Assembly: GCA_902781895.1 (NCBI GenBank)
Contig: CACZLA010000011.1
Coordinates: 1-56,764, forward strand
Origin: an uncultured Lachnospiraceae bacterium
Lineage (GTDB): Bacteria > Bacillota > Clostridia > Lachnospirales > Lachnospiraceae
Length of the DNA stretch: 56,764 nucleotides
Direction: 5' to 3'
Positions 17,601 to 24,546 of this stretch are shown here, piece after piece. A model generated the notes under the pieces. The model did no database searches and was not told the origin of the DNA. It saw only the letters and a program-made list of their open reading frames with translations. Every line of letters starts with the position of its first letter. Position 1 is the first letter of the stretch. The position numbers and the translations under genes are program-made.

Positions 17601-17872
17601 TTAGAAATCTTCGTCTTATAAAATACATCCCACTCTTTATCCGTAAATGTATACTTATTCAACTTCTCAAGCTGAGTTCTAAGATTATTTACCAGTGCAT
17701 CAGTATCATGTATCTGCAGGTATTCATAGCCCTGCTCAGAAAGCAGCTTAATAAACGCATCCTCAAGAGCAGCTTCGCTCTGATATGCATCTGACCGTTT
17801 CTTCTCCGGAACATATTCAGTTACTACCGTACTCTCGCTGGTGGAGAGGACTATGTTGTATGTACTGTCCAT
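14696..17872 (-). CDS. hsdR: type I restriction endonuclease subunit R
   Basis: The 1058-aa motor and nuclease subunit of a type I system. An N-terminal PD-(D/E)xK nuclease is seen as RYDVTILVNG...HVELKRRG near residues 150-172. The SF2 translocase follows: Walker A TTGSGKT near 330, DECH box LIFDECHRS near 435, FTGTPIF near 455, and QAFSRTNRI in the second RecA domain. The C-terminal helical region should dock to HsdM. With HsdM and HsdS it cleaves DNA lacking the cognate methyl mark after ATP-driven translocation. Length is normal and no break is visible. It is the last gene of the cluster, downstream of the DUF1016 nuclease, from which repeat-bearing DNA separates it. Confidence 0.95.
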   Translation of the reverse strand: MDSTYNIVLSTSESTVVTEYVPEKKRSDAYQSEAALEDAFIKLLSEQGYEYLQIHDTDALVNNLRTQLEKLNKYTFTDKEWDVFYKTKISNPNESIVDKSRKIQEDFVQNLTREDGSTMNITLIDKKNIHENSLQVINQYVVDAEKDGAKYDNRYDVTILVNGLPLVHVELKRRGVPIKEAFNQINRYQRESFWAGSGLYEYVQIFVISNGTTTKYYSNTTRDGAIKENSSGTKNKARKTSNSFEFTSYWADGNNRVISDLVDFTKTFFAKHTILNILTRYCIFTSENILLVMRPYQIVATERILNRIQISSNYKKMGTLDAGGYIWHTTGSGKTLTSFKTARLASQLDYIDKVLFVVDRKDLDYQTMKEYDRFEKGAANSNKSTRILQNQLEDIDEKGRPHEYKIIITTIQKLGEFVKKNKSHPAYNKHLVLIFDECHRSQFGELHTQIVKRFKNYHIFGFTGTPIFADNASTSGRADLKTTGQAFGDKLHTYTIVDAINDGNVLPFRIDYVNTLSLKDTVTDKKVEAINQEEVLNSGVRVAEIVDYILTHFDQKTKRNSFYDLKGQRVNGFNSMLAVSSIPMAKKYYLEFKKQMEQKGKRLSVATIFSFAPNEEDPLSGILSEEEFDTEGLDVSSREFLDSCIEDYNKMFNTNYDSSSKGFQNYYKDLSQKVKDREVDLLIVVNMFLTGFDATTLNTLWVDKNLKQHGLIQAFSRTNRILNSVKTYGNIICFRDLQKETNDAIALFGDKNASGTVLLKSYNDYYYGYIDDKGKRQKGYEERIAELIQKYPLGEDLHGTYLLGEKAKKDFVVLFSSILRLRNILSAFDQFAGNEILSERDFQDYTGYYTDVYEEIKPKPGDKESIIHDVVFEMELVKQVEVNIDYILMLVAKYHDSNCQDKEILVSIDKAIKSSLELRSKKELIEKFIERVNADTNVDTDWKDFVDKQKNIDLNLIITEQRLKATETKKFMKNAFRDGVLRTTGNDIDEILPAVSRFGGGGNRKQVKATVIEKLKEYFDKYYGLITDDMSFDTKYEYNAGDMGLMMVAEEKKWNTKK

Positions 17873-17907
17873 ATTTTTATCCTTTTATTTGGAAGGTAAT
17901 CTCTTTC

Positions 17908-17991
17908 CGGTATTCGTGCCACAGGTTGTGGCGCATTTAGTTTTTCTTTACCTTAACACAAATCACCCACAAGTTGTGGGAGATTTGGTAC
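17908..17991. repeat. two palindromic repeats between hsdR and the DUF1016 gene
   Basis: Copies of a short palindrome near 17918-17935 (CCACAGGTTGTGG) and 17968-17985 (CCCACAAGTTGTGGG) followed by a GATTTGG-like tail. The same unit occurs twice inside the neighbouring nuclease gene. On the minus strand both copies read as PQ-V peptides like those in the protein, suggesting duplication of a coding segment. Confidence 0.7.
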
Positions 17992-18047
17992 GCATCCCAT
18001 TTCACTTGATTTCAAAAGATAATCAAAAGATACCAGAAATTCTACTA

Positions 18048-19127
18048 TTACTCTGAATCATCATTTGTATCTACATCCATAAGTTTCTGCTCTATTTCCT
18101 CCGGAGTAGGAAGCAAATTAGATAATTCATATTCTGATATACCGATAGGTTCATTAGAAGTTCCAACTGCATACTTTGCCAAAACATCATTTTTACTTTT
18201 GCAAATAATAAGACCTATCGTTTTATTATCCCCTTCTTTTCTTATTAAATCGTCAGCAATGGCAACATATGTAGCAGTCTGTCCTATATCCCTCGTATTG
18301 AAGGCCTTCACCTTAACCTCAACAACTACATAGCAATGAAGCCAAAGATGATAGAATAGTAAATCGATATATTCTTCTGTCCCCTCAATCGGCAAAGGAT
18401 ATTCTCTTCCGACAAATGCGAATCCTTTTCCTAATTCCATCAAAAACTTAATAACATTTTCAACAAGTGCATCTTTTAATTGTTTCTCGTTATAATCCTC
18501 TCGAATAGTAAGGAAATCGAAATTATATGGATCTTTTGTCATTTCTTGTGCAAGATTACTCTGAGGCGCAGGTAAAGAATTAGCAAAATTCGATATAGCC
18601 TTACCCTGTCTATCATACAAATCAGTATCTAGAAAGTTTTCCAAAACCGCCCTTGACCAATTGTTCTGAATTATTTTTCTTACAAAGAATATCGCCTTGT
18701 TTCTATCAGTTTTACACTTATCTATAATTGTTCTATGATGTCCCCATGGAACTGCAAACAATTCTGACTCATCCAAATCTCCCACAAGTTGTGGGAGATT
18801 TGGATAATCAGATTTTCCCACAGCTTGTGGGAGATTTACATCAGAATATAATGTATAAAACTTCACCATATAACGAAGATTTGTACTTGCAAATCCTTGA
18901 ACACCTGGATTCAAACTCTTTAAATCATTGCTTAGAGTCACATAAAACTTACTACCATATTTCTTTTCAGCTTCACGTTGAACAATATCTCGTCCTAATG
19001 ACCAGTAAAATGCAATCACTTCGCTATTAACTGAAACTGCAGCTTTTATCTGACAAGCCTTATAACGTTTACTTATATCCTTAATCCAACTCTTATATTC
19101 ATCATCATATAGTATTATCTCGTCCAT
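18048..19127 (-). CDS. DUF1016 (YhcG-type) PD-(D/E)xK nuclease-domain protein
   Basis: 359 aa. The N-terminal helical DUF1016 region (about 1-180) includes AVSVNSEVIAFYWSLGRDI and VPWGHHRTIIDKCK. The C-terminal nuclease domain (about 190-340) carries the D...ExK signature as IDLLFY and VVVEVKVKAF near residue 269. Family members are putative nucleases often found beside type I restriction genes; the role is not settled. Residues about 97-118 are two copies of a NLPQ(A/L)VG-type repeat encoded by near-perfect DNA palindromes, which looks like an insertion just before the VPWGHH motif. GAGGTG precedes the ATG. Confidence 0.87.
   Translation of the reverse strand: MDEIILYDDEYKSWIKDISKRYKACQIKAAVSVNSEVIAFYWSLGRDIVQREAEKKYGSKFYVTLSNDLKSLNPGVQGFASTNLRYMVKFYTLYSDVNLPQAVGKSDYPNLPQLVGDLDESELFAVPWGHHRTIIDKCKTDRNKAIFFVRKIIQNNWSRAVLENFLDTDLYDRQGKAISNFANSLPAPQSNLAQEMTKDPYNFDFLTIREDYNEKQLKDALVENVIKFLMELGKGFAFVGREYPLPIEGTEEYIDLLFYHLWLHCYVVVEVKVKAFNTRDIGQTATYVAIADDLIRKEGDNKTIGLIICKSKNDVLAKYAVGTSNEPIGISEYELSNLLPTPEEIEQKLMDVDTNDDSE
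18778..18838. repeat. in-frame palindromic repeat pair inside the DUF1016 gene
   Basis: Two copies of a CCCACA(A/G)-TTGTGGG palindrome with flanking GATTT, separated by about 20 bp and coding for NLPQ(L/A)VG. Together with the two copies at 17908-17991 this makes four units within 0.9 kb. Confidence 0.75.
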
Positions 19128-19148
19128 AAATCACCTCTTCCATCAGGT

Positions 19149-19181
19149 ATCAATTGTCCAATCGACAATTGGACAATTGAT
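19149..19181. promoter_or_regulatory. perfect 14-bp inverted repeat before the DUF1016 gene
   Basis: Arms 19149-19162 and 19168-19181 are exact complements around a 5-base loop. It lies between the end of the detached hsdS segment and the nuclease ribosome site, with no T-run after it on the minus strand. It could be an mRNA hairpin or an operator. Confidence 0.6.
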
Positions 19182-19190
19182 TTTGCAATG

Positions 19191-19822
19191 TCATACCACT
19201 TTCTCCTTGAAGGTTAATAGCTTATCTCTGTAATATTCATATTGTTTCTGACGAGCTTCTATTTCTGCAGGAAGCCCCTCGGAAATGTCATTACAATAGC
19301 CATCAAATCTATCTAACATATCAGCTATCTCACATTGCTTCTCCATTGTCGGCAAAGGAACAATTATATCTAACAACTTATCTGGTGTTACCTCTATCAC
19401 TTTAGTTCCATGGGCCAATTTCTGTTTTTGCTTATAAAAATGTTCAGTATGAAAATAATAGCTTAGATATTTTGCATTCTGGTTATGATGTATTATAGCA
19501 GTATGCCCACTAACGGCTATATCTTCTTCCCCAATCCAAGCAGTACAAGAACATACATCCTCCACATTCTCACTTGTAACAGCCATAACTATATCATTTT
19601 GCACTGCATGCTTGGACTTATCATACACATCCTTATTCAAATACTTTATTACTCCCGATGTAGCAATCCCAAAATGTGTATACATCTGACCATAATGAAT
19701 ACAAGGATACCCTATTTCAACAAAATCTTTCTTTTGAAAATTGCCACCTCTTGTTACCGATGCAATATCTGACAACTTTATAAAAGCATATCCAAATACA
19801 TACTGCAGGAGCTTAATTAGGC
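19191..19822 (-). pseudogene. hsdS': detached hsdS segment: third target-recognition domain, out of frame
   Basis: The open frame continues from the pentanucleotide tract ([10 protein letters not shown]...) to 19191. It encodes a full extra target-recognition half: a TRD beginning IKLSDIASVTRGG, VPLPTMEKQCEIADML, then the conserved helix [18 protein letters not shown]. It has no plausible start of its own: the frame opens only with TTG codons before the repeat, and the first downstream ATG lies deep inside the TRD. It is one base out of frame with hsdS, so it is silent at the present repeat number but would be fused if one repeat unit were gained or two lost. I treat it as a phase-variable cassette rather than a dead gene. 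Confidence 0.75.
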
Positions 19823-21048
19823 CTGCTCTGCTCTGCTCTGCTCTGCTCTGCTCTGCTCTGCTCTGTGAGGATTGTTTCGCCCTTCTCAACAAATGTCAAC
19901 AACTGATCACGATAGAATTCATATTGTTTTTGTCTCGCTTCTATCTCAGCAGGAAGACCGATATTCAAATTAGAACATATCGCTTCAAAGTTATCTAAAA
20001 CCTCTGCTATTTTTTTCTGTACTTCAATTGATGGTACAGCCAATTTATATTTTGACAATGTTTCTCCTGTCAATGAAGCTCTTGTCGTAAATGCACAGTT
20101 TTTTGTAACATACTTTCTGAATTCATCAGTAGAAAAACAATATGAACAATATTCTGGTAATAATTTATTCGTTTTAGGAGTAGCTTTTATTGTAAAGCCA
20201 TTGAAAACGCATTCATTCAGATTATCTAACAGTACAGATGACCACCCTACATCTTCTGCTGTTTCAGAAGTCCTTGTAAAAAGAACATCTCCTCTTTTTA
20301 CATTTAGCTTTTTTATTTCATCAGCTGTACAATCAACTAAAGCAGTAATATCACCTTTTCTTAAGAAACGATTATTATATACATCCGTATATCGAATAAA
20401 TGGAATGCCTCGCCCAAAGAAATCTTTTCCTTTACTTAGACCATTTCGAAAATCAAATAAATCACCTAATGGTATTCTATCCACCTTGGTTTCAAATGAC
20501 AGCAAGTCATTTCTATAGTATTCATACTGTTTCTTACGAGCTGTAAGCTCGGCTGTAAGCTCGGCTGTAAGTAACGTAAACTTGTCCAGCACGCGGACTA
20601 TTTCACGTTGTACCTCCAGTGGAGGTACAGGAAGCTTAAAAGACTCAACAATATAATTATCTAAAGTTGGTATTCCAGCCTTTCTCACCTTAGACACAAA
20701 ATATCTTTCATTGTTTTTTAGATAATGATAAATAAATCTGTTATCAAGAGTATTGCAATTATCAATACAAAAACAACCATCTGAAGACCAGAACTCAGAG
20801 TCACACCATCCTATAGTTCCAGCTGAGGCGCCAACATTTATAATCATTACTGTATTAGCAGTTCTATTACAATAATTATAATAGCCTAACGGATCAAGCC
20901 CTCCATGATACACAGGATATATACCATTATCTACTAACTCTTTTTTTGTTAGTCTTTTACCTCTTAACACATTGGATAATGAATCTATAGTCTTATAATC
21001 CACCCCATCCGGACAGTATTCTTTTATCAACTCATCAAGTTTACTCAT
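19813..21048 (-). CDS. hsdS: type I restriction specificity subunit S
   Basis: 411 aa in the present phase. It has two target-recognition domains (about 1-180 and 195-380), each ending in a conserved helix ([16 protein letters not shown] and [17 protein letters not shown]), which is the normal two-half plan. The linker after the first TRD is a TAEL repeat as in EcoR124-type (type IC) subunits. The C-terminus is a QSRAE repeat from the pentanucleotide tract and stops at PN. I choose ATG 21048 with GAGGG five bases upstream, rather than the TTG at 21063. The gene overlaps hsdM by 8 bases. HsdS picks the DNA site that HsdM methylates and HsdR restricts. Confidence 0.93.
   Translation of the reverse strand: MSKLDELIKEYCPDGVDYKTIDSLSNVLRGKRLTKKELVDNGIYPVYHGGLDPLGYYNYCNRTANTVMIINVGASAGTIGWCDSEFWSSDGCFCIDNCNTLDNRFIYHYLKNNERYFVSKVRKAGIPTLDNYIVESFKLPVPPLEVQREIVRVLDKFTLLTAELTAELTARKKQYEYYRNDLLSFETKVDRIPLGDLFDFRNGLSKGKDFFGRGIPFIRYTDVYNNRFLRKGDITALVDCTADEIKKLNVKRGDVLFTRTSETAEDVGWSSVLLDNLNECVFNGFTIKATPKTNKLLPEYCSYCFSTDEFRKYVTKNCAFTTRASLTGETLSKYKLAVPSIEVQKKIAEVLDNFEAICSNLNIGLPAEIEARQKQYEFYRDQLLTFVEKGETILTEQSRAEQSRAEQSRPN
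19826..19865. repeat. (CTCTG)8 pentanucleotide tract at the end of hsdS
   Basis: Eight perfect units (CAGAG on the coding strand), preceded by a partial unit. Because five is not a multiple of three, each gain or loss shifts frame. All three frames of the tract encode the same Q-S-R-A-E cycle without a stop, so it can serve as a linker in any phase. The three outcomes are: the present stop after PN, readthrough into the third TRD, or an immediate TAA. Confidence 0.93.
20540..20571. repeat. TAEL-encoding 12-bp repeat in the HsdS spacer
   Basis: Two full 12-bp units plus 8 bp of a third encode [11 protein letters not shown] between the two TRDs. In EcoR124I/II a change from two to three such units lengthens the recognition-site spacer by one base, so copy number here probably sets spacer length too. 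Confidence 0.88.
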
Positions 21049-22663
21049 CGTTTCCCTCTTCAATTTCAGCTATTATCTTATCTATCTCATCTCTAAGAAC
21101 CTGTTCTCTTGCTACTATCTCTTTGATCTCAGCATTCAGAACTTTAATATCTATCTTTTCTCTTGTATCTTCCGGTTCAACATATGTGCTGACAGATAAG
21201 TTATAATCTTGCTCAGCTATTTCACTGTTTGGAACAAGTCTGGAGAAGTACTGCACTTCGTCCTCTTTTGCCATAAATGTATCAACTATCTTTTGAATGT
21301 TTTCAAGTGTCAGCTTATTGTTATTTGTGACCTTTACACACTCGTTAGTGGCATCTATGAAAAGAGTCTTATTCTCATTCTTTGACTTCTTAAGAACCAT
21401 AATACAAGTCGCAATAGATGTTCCGAAGAACAGATTTGCCGGAAGCTGAATGATAGTATCAACATAGTTATTATCTATCAGATACTGACGAATCTTCTTC
21501 TCCGCTCCACCGCGATACATAATTCCAGGGAAGCATACGATAGCAGCGGTACCATTTGTTGCAAGCCATGCAAGTGAATGCATAATAAATGCCATATCTG
21601 CCTTTGACTTAGGTGCAAGTACTCCTGCTGGTGAAAATCTCGGATCATTTATGAGTACAGGATTGTCATCACCCTCCCATTTGATACTATAAGGCGGATT
21701 CGATACGATTGCTTCAAAAGGTTCATCATCCCAATGCTGTGGTGAAACCAGCGTATCCTCATTTGCTATATCAAACTTATCGAAGTCTATATCATGCAGG
21801 AACATATTTATACGACAGAGGTTATATGTAGTTAGATTTATCTCCTGACCAAAAAAGCCCTGTCTTACATGTTCCTTTCCGAGTATCTTCGCAGCTTTAA
21901 GAAGGAGTGATCCAGATCCACAAGCGGGATCATATACCTTATTAATTTCAGACTTTCCGGCAACCGCAAGTCTGGTAAGAAGCTCTGATACCTCTTGTGG
22001 TGTATAATATTCGCCACCGGACTTACCTGCATTTGAAGCATACATACCCATGAGATACTCATATGCATCACCAAAGGCATCGATGGTATTCTCCTGGAAG
22101 TCACCAAGTTTCATTTCTCCGATACCATCAAGAAGCTTGACCAACTTATCATTTCTCTTGGCAACAGTCGCTCCCAATTTATTACTGTTTACATCTATGT
22201 CATCGAAGAGGCCATTAAAGTCATCCTCGCTCTCGCTTCCATTTGCAGAATTCTCTATGTTCTGGAATACCATTTCCAGCTTCTCATTAAGATTCTCCAC
22301 AACGCTACGGACGTTACCATCTTTGTTCTTGAATGTGGCTTCCGGATCCTTGGCTGCTTTTCTCACATTACAGAAAAGTTCAGACGGAAGAATAAAGAAT
22401 CCCTTTGTCTGTACCATATCTTCTCTTGCCACCTCTGCATCTTCATCACTCAGCTTTGCATAATCAAAATCTAAGTCACCAGCATCCCACTCATCCTTAT
22501 TTATCTTTGTAGTGAGATTCTCTGATATATATCTATAGAACATGAAGCCTAAGATGTACGACTTGAAATCCCATCCGTCTACGCTTCCTCTTAGGTCATC
22601 AGCTATCGCCCAAATAGCTCTATGAAGCTCATCACGTTCCTGTTCTTTCTTTGTATCTGCCAT
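21041..22663 (-). CDS. hsdM: type I DNA methyltransferase subunit M
   Basis: 540 aa. An N-terminal helical HsdM_N domain (about 1-150, [21 protein letters not shown]) precedes an adenine-N6 methyltransferase domain with SAM motif [11 protein letters not shown] near 247 and catalytic NPPYS near 320. The C-terminal helices end in a charged coiled tail that contacts HsdS. It methylates adenines in the site chosen by HsdS and forms the M2S1 core of the complex. It is the first gene of the hsdM-hsdS unit, with a likely extended -10 promoter and palindromes upstream. It is intact and of typical length. Confidence 0.96.
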   Translation of the reverse strand: MADTKKEQERDELHRAIWAIADDLRGSVDGWDFKSYILGFMFYRYISENLTTKINKDEWDAGDLDFDYAKLSDEDAEVAREDMVQTKGFFILPSELFCNVRKAAKDPEATFKNKDGNVRSVVENLNEKLEMVFQNIENSANGSESEDDFNGLFDDIDVNSNKLGATVAKRNDKLVKLLDGIGEMKLGDFQENTIDAFGDAYEYLMGMYASNAGKSGGEYYTPQEVSELLTRLAVAGKSEINKVYDPACGSGSLLLKAAKILGKEHVRQGFFGQEINLTTYNLCRINMFLHDIDFDKFDIANEDTLVSPQHWDDEPFEAIVSNPPYSIKWEGDDNPVLINDPRFSPAGVLAPKSKADMAFIMHSLAWLATNGTAAIVCFPGIMYRGGAEKKIRQYLIDNNYVDTIIQLPANLFFGTSIATCIMVLKKSKNENKTLFIDATNECVKVTNNNKLTLENIQKIVDTFMAKEDEVQYFSRLVPNSEIAEQDYNLSVSTYVEPEDTREKIDIKVLNAEIKEIVAREQVLRDEIDKIIAEIEEGNDE

Positions 22664-22724
22664 TGTTTTTTCTCCGTTTTTATACTATTTTATCCTTATC
22701 TTGGATAGACTTTCCCAAATACAT

Positions 22725-22794
22725 ATTATAGCAAAAAATGGGCCGCATTTATACCGTAAATACGGCCCATTTGCCATTTTTAGCGTATATACGG
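22725..22794 (-). promoter_or_regulatory. hsdM promoter with paired palindromic sites
   Basis: On the minus strand an extended -10 TGCTATAAT (22733-22725) has no good -35. Upstream lie CCGTAAATACGG (22754-22765) and a related GCGTATATACGG (22783-22794), 29 bp apart. The first site is embedded in a larger stem with arms AAATGGGCCG and CGGCCCATTT (about 22737-22771). The weak -35 plus repeated operators suggests a regulated promoter; no regulator gene of the restriction type is evident nearby. Confidence 0.6.
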
Positions 22795-22828
22795 ATGCCT
22801 ATTTCTAACCATTTCTTTGACAGCCTCA

Positions 22829-23158
22829 TTAATCTTGAACTTTAATCTCTCTAATATATATCTTTTCAATAGGCTCTTTCTTGAGTTCCATGCATCTATT
22901 ATAGTGTTTCTGAAACTCCTCATGCATATCCGGAATAGACCACTTAACACCTGCAGCAGTTACCAGCTTTCTGTATGCCTCAAATCCTAGTTTTTTATCT
23001 ACAGTTGTTATAGCCCAAAGTGCGGCTCTTTCATCCAGTGTCAGATTGAAATATTCCCCAAGTGTTACCTTATATGATTGAATATCACGCAGAACAAATA
23101 TTGCAATCGTTTCACCTTCATCGTAACCATTTTCAATAAGTTTCTCTTTTCTTTCCAC
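22829..23158 (-). CDS. unrecognised protein, probably 5'-truncated
   Basis: 109 aa from a GTG at 23158 with no ribosome site. The frame stays open about 10 codons further upstream, to a TGA, without any ATG. The text (EGETIAIFVLRDIQSYKVTLGEYF, LTLDERAALWAITT) looks like real coding, soluble and helical. The abrupt lack of a start at about 23158, exactly where an unrelated plus-strand fragment begins, suggests that a rearrangement removed the N-terminus. No family is assigned. Confidence 0.5.
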   Translation of the reverse strand: MERKEKLIENGYDEGETIAIFVLRDIQSYKVTLGEYFNLTLDERAALWAITTVDKKLGFEAYRKLVTAAGVKWSIPDMHEEFQKHYNRCMELKKEPIEKIYIREIKVQD

Positions 23159-23160
23159 TA

Positions 23161-23543
23161 TATTCTTGCAAATACCGAAATTGATTCAGATATGGAGGCA
23201 ATACATATCCTGCTCGAAACGAAAACACTATATGGCCTTGTCCCTGAAATAGTAAAGGATGAAGTCGTTCTTAGAATACGAAATACAGACGCAGATAATA
23301 ATTTAAAATCTTACAATAGTGGCAACTCTCCATTTTCCGGGGATGGTCCTTCAGATAGGAAACCCATTGTTATGATTAATAATACTATTGTTAGAGCCCC
23401 TAATCTGGGAGCAATTGACAAAGCAACTTGGGATAGTATATAGTAAAAAAAACAAAGAACAACAAACCACCAAATGGATTAACACATGAGCAGCTATTAT
23501 TTTATAACAAATATCATAAAGAACGGAATAATATCAAGGAATA
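23161..23543 (+). pseudogene. fragment of an unrecognised gene, frameshifted
   Basis: The frame ending at 23443 carries coding-like text (MEAIHILLETKTLYGLVPEI, then NSPFSGDGPSDRKPIVMIN and GAIDKATWDSI). After its stop another frame continues as NNKPPNGLTHEQLLFYNKYH up to a TAG at 23541. These read as one C-terminal region broken by a frameshift, and no ribosome site or start is seen at the left end. I cannot name the family. Confidence 0.45.
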
Positions 23544-23547
23544 GAGA

Positions 23548-24447
23548 ATGTCAAAAAATAAAAAAATATATTTAGTTGATTTTGAAAATGTTCATGATTC
23601 TGGAATTAATAATCCAGAGTCACTAAACAAAAATGATAGCATATATATTTTTTATACGAACGAAAATGATAAGCTATCAACTTCAACTGTTAGTGGATTA
23701 AAAAAATCCAATTGTGAATATGAGCTAATCTCTGTTCCTTCCGGTGAGCAATCACTTGATATGCACCTTGTTTCATTTCTCGGATTTTTGATTGGTAAAC
23801 ATCTGACAGAAGACATCTCATATAGTATTATCAGTAAAGATAAAGATTATAATAATATTGTAGATTATTGGAAAAACGAATTTGGAATTAGCATTAGTAG
23901 ATGTGATACATTGCCTTCTGCTACAAATAATAGAACTGTACAACAAACGAATAATAAAACCCAGAAAATAACTCAAAAATCCGGAAAATCCTCTAACAAA
24001 AAATCACAACTAAATATAGATATTCAACACGCAATCAGCAAAATATATACAGGAAAAACTCCAAATGAAGTTGCATCTATAGTACTAAAACATATAGACG
24101 ATGATAAGCCACTCAATGCAATACATAATGAGCTTAGGAACACCTATTCTCTATATTCGGAAATATATAATCTTATTAAACCAATTGTTGAAAAATATAA
24201 CAAGACTATTGAAACACATAATCCCCATACGACTGAAAATGAAGATATAGGGGTCTTAAAGACTGCCATACAGCAGGCTCTAAAAAGAGGAAATTATCCA
24301 GCAGGAATATATAACTCAGTGGCATCTATTGTTAGTAAGCATTTCGAAGAAACAAATCGAAAACAGATAATATATCGAGAAATCATTTCAAAATACGGTC
24401 AGAAGACAGGGCTTGATATTTACCACAGAATAAAAATACATTTATAA
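23548..24447 (+). CDS. PIN/NYN-like nuclease-fold protein with a duplicated C-terminal repeat
   Basis: 299 aa. Residues 1-130 resemble a PIN/NYN RNase fold: acidic VDFENV at 9-14, SLDMHLVSFLG near 75, and a late acidic SKDKDYNNIVDYW near 100-112, the spacing expected of a metal-binding acid triad. A charged Asn/Lys/Ser linker (about 130-155) leads to two related units of about 60 residues (near 155-215 and 235-299) sharing VASIV.KH and a following helix ending in IY..IK/R. It is the only intact plus-strand gene of the island, has its own AAGGAA ribosome site, and sits next to the right boundary repeat. An RNA-targeting accessory or defence role is inferred from fold and context only. Confidence 0.72.
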   Translation: MSKNKKIYLVDFENVHDSGINNPESLNKNDSIYIFYTNENDKLSTSTVSGLKKSNCEYELISVPSGEQSLDMHLVSFLGFLIGKHLTEDISYSIISKDKDYNNIVDYWKNEFGISISRCDTLPSATNNRTVQQTNNKTQKITQKSGKSSNKKSQLNIDIQHAISKIYTGKTPNEVASIVLKHIDDDKPLNAIHNELRNTYSLYSEIYNLIKPIVEKYNKTIETHNPHTTENEDIGVLKTAIQQALKRGNYPAGIYNSVASIVSKHFEETNRKQIIYREIISKYGQKTGLDIYHRIKIHL

Positions 24448-24466
24448 TCATTTAAAAAATCGCAAA

Positions 24467-24489
24467 TTATATTGTCATTTTATTGTCAC
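24467..24489. repeat. right 23-bp direct repeat of the island (att-like)
   Basis: Exact copy of 13181-13203, located just beyond the guaA terminator and about 58 bp past the guaA stop codon. Confidence 0.8.
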
Positions 24490-24501
24490 TAGGCATAAAG
24501 A

Positions 24502-24539
24502 AAGCTCAGAAACGGCCTATTATAGCCATTTCTGAGCTT
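24502..24539 (-). terminator. guaA terminator
   Basis: A stem of about 15 bp (AAGCTCAGAAA with TTTCTGAGCTT at its base) follows the guaA stop by eight bases on the minus strand and is followed by TCTTTATG. The T-run is poor but the stem is strong. Confidence 0.65.
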
Positions 24540-24546
24540 GTGTACA

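Noticed and set aside
14696-22663. Restriction system inactivated by truncation
   Set aside because: hsdR, hsdM and the present hsdS are full length with all motifs; only the third TRD is out of frame, which fits phase variation.
23078-23443. A full plus-strand gene starting at ATG 23078
   Set aside because: Its first ~27 codons overlap the opposite-strand 109-aa frame and look non-coding; only the part from about 23161 is coding-like.
13181-24489. CRISPR array from the repeated ATTGTCA boxes
   Set aside because: Only two distant copies of the 23-bp unit exist, without regular spacers or cas genes.
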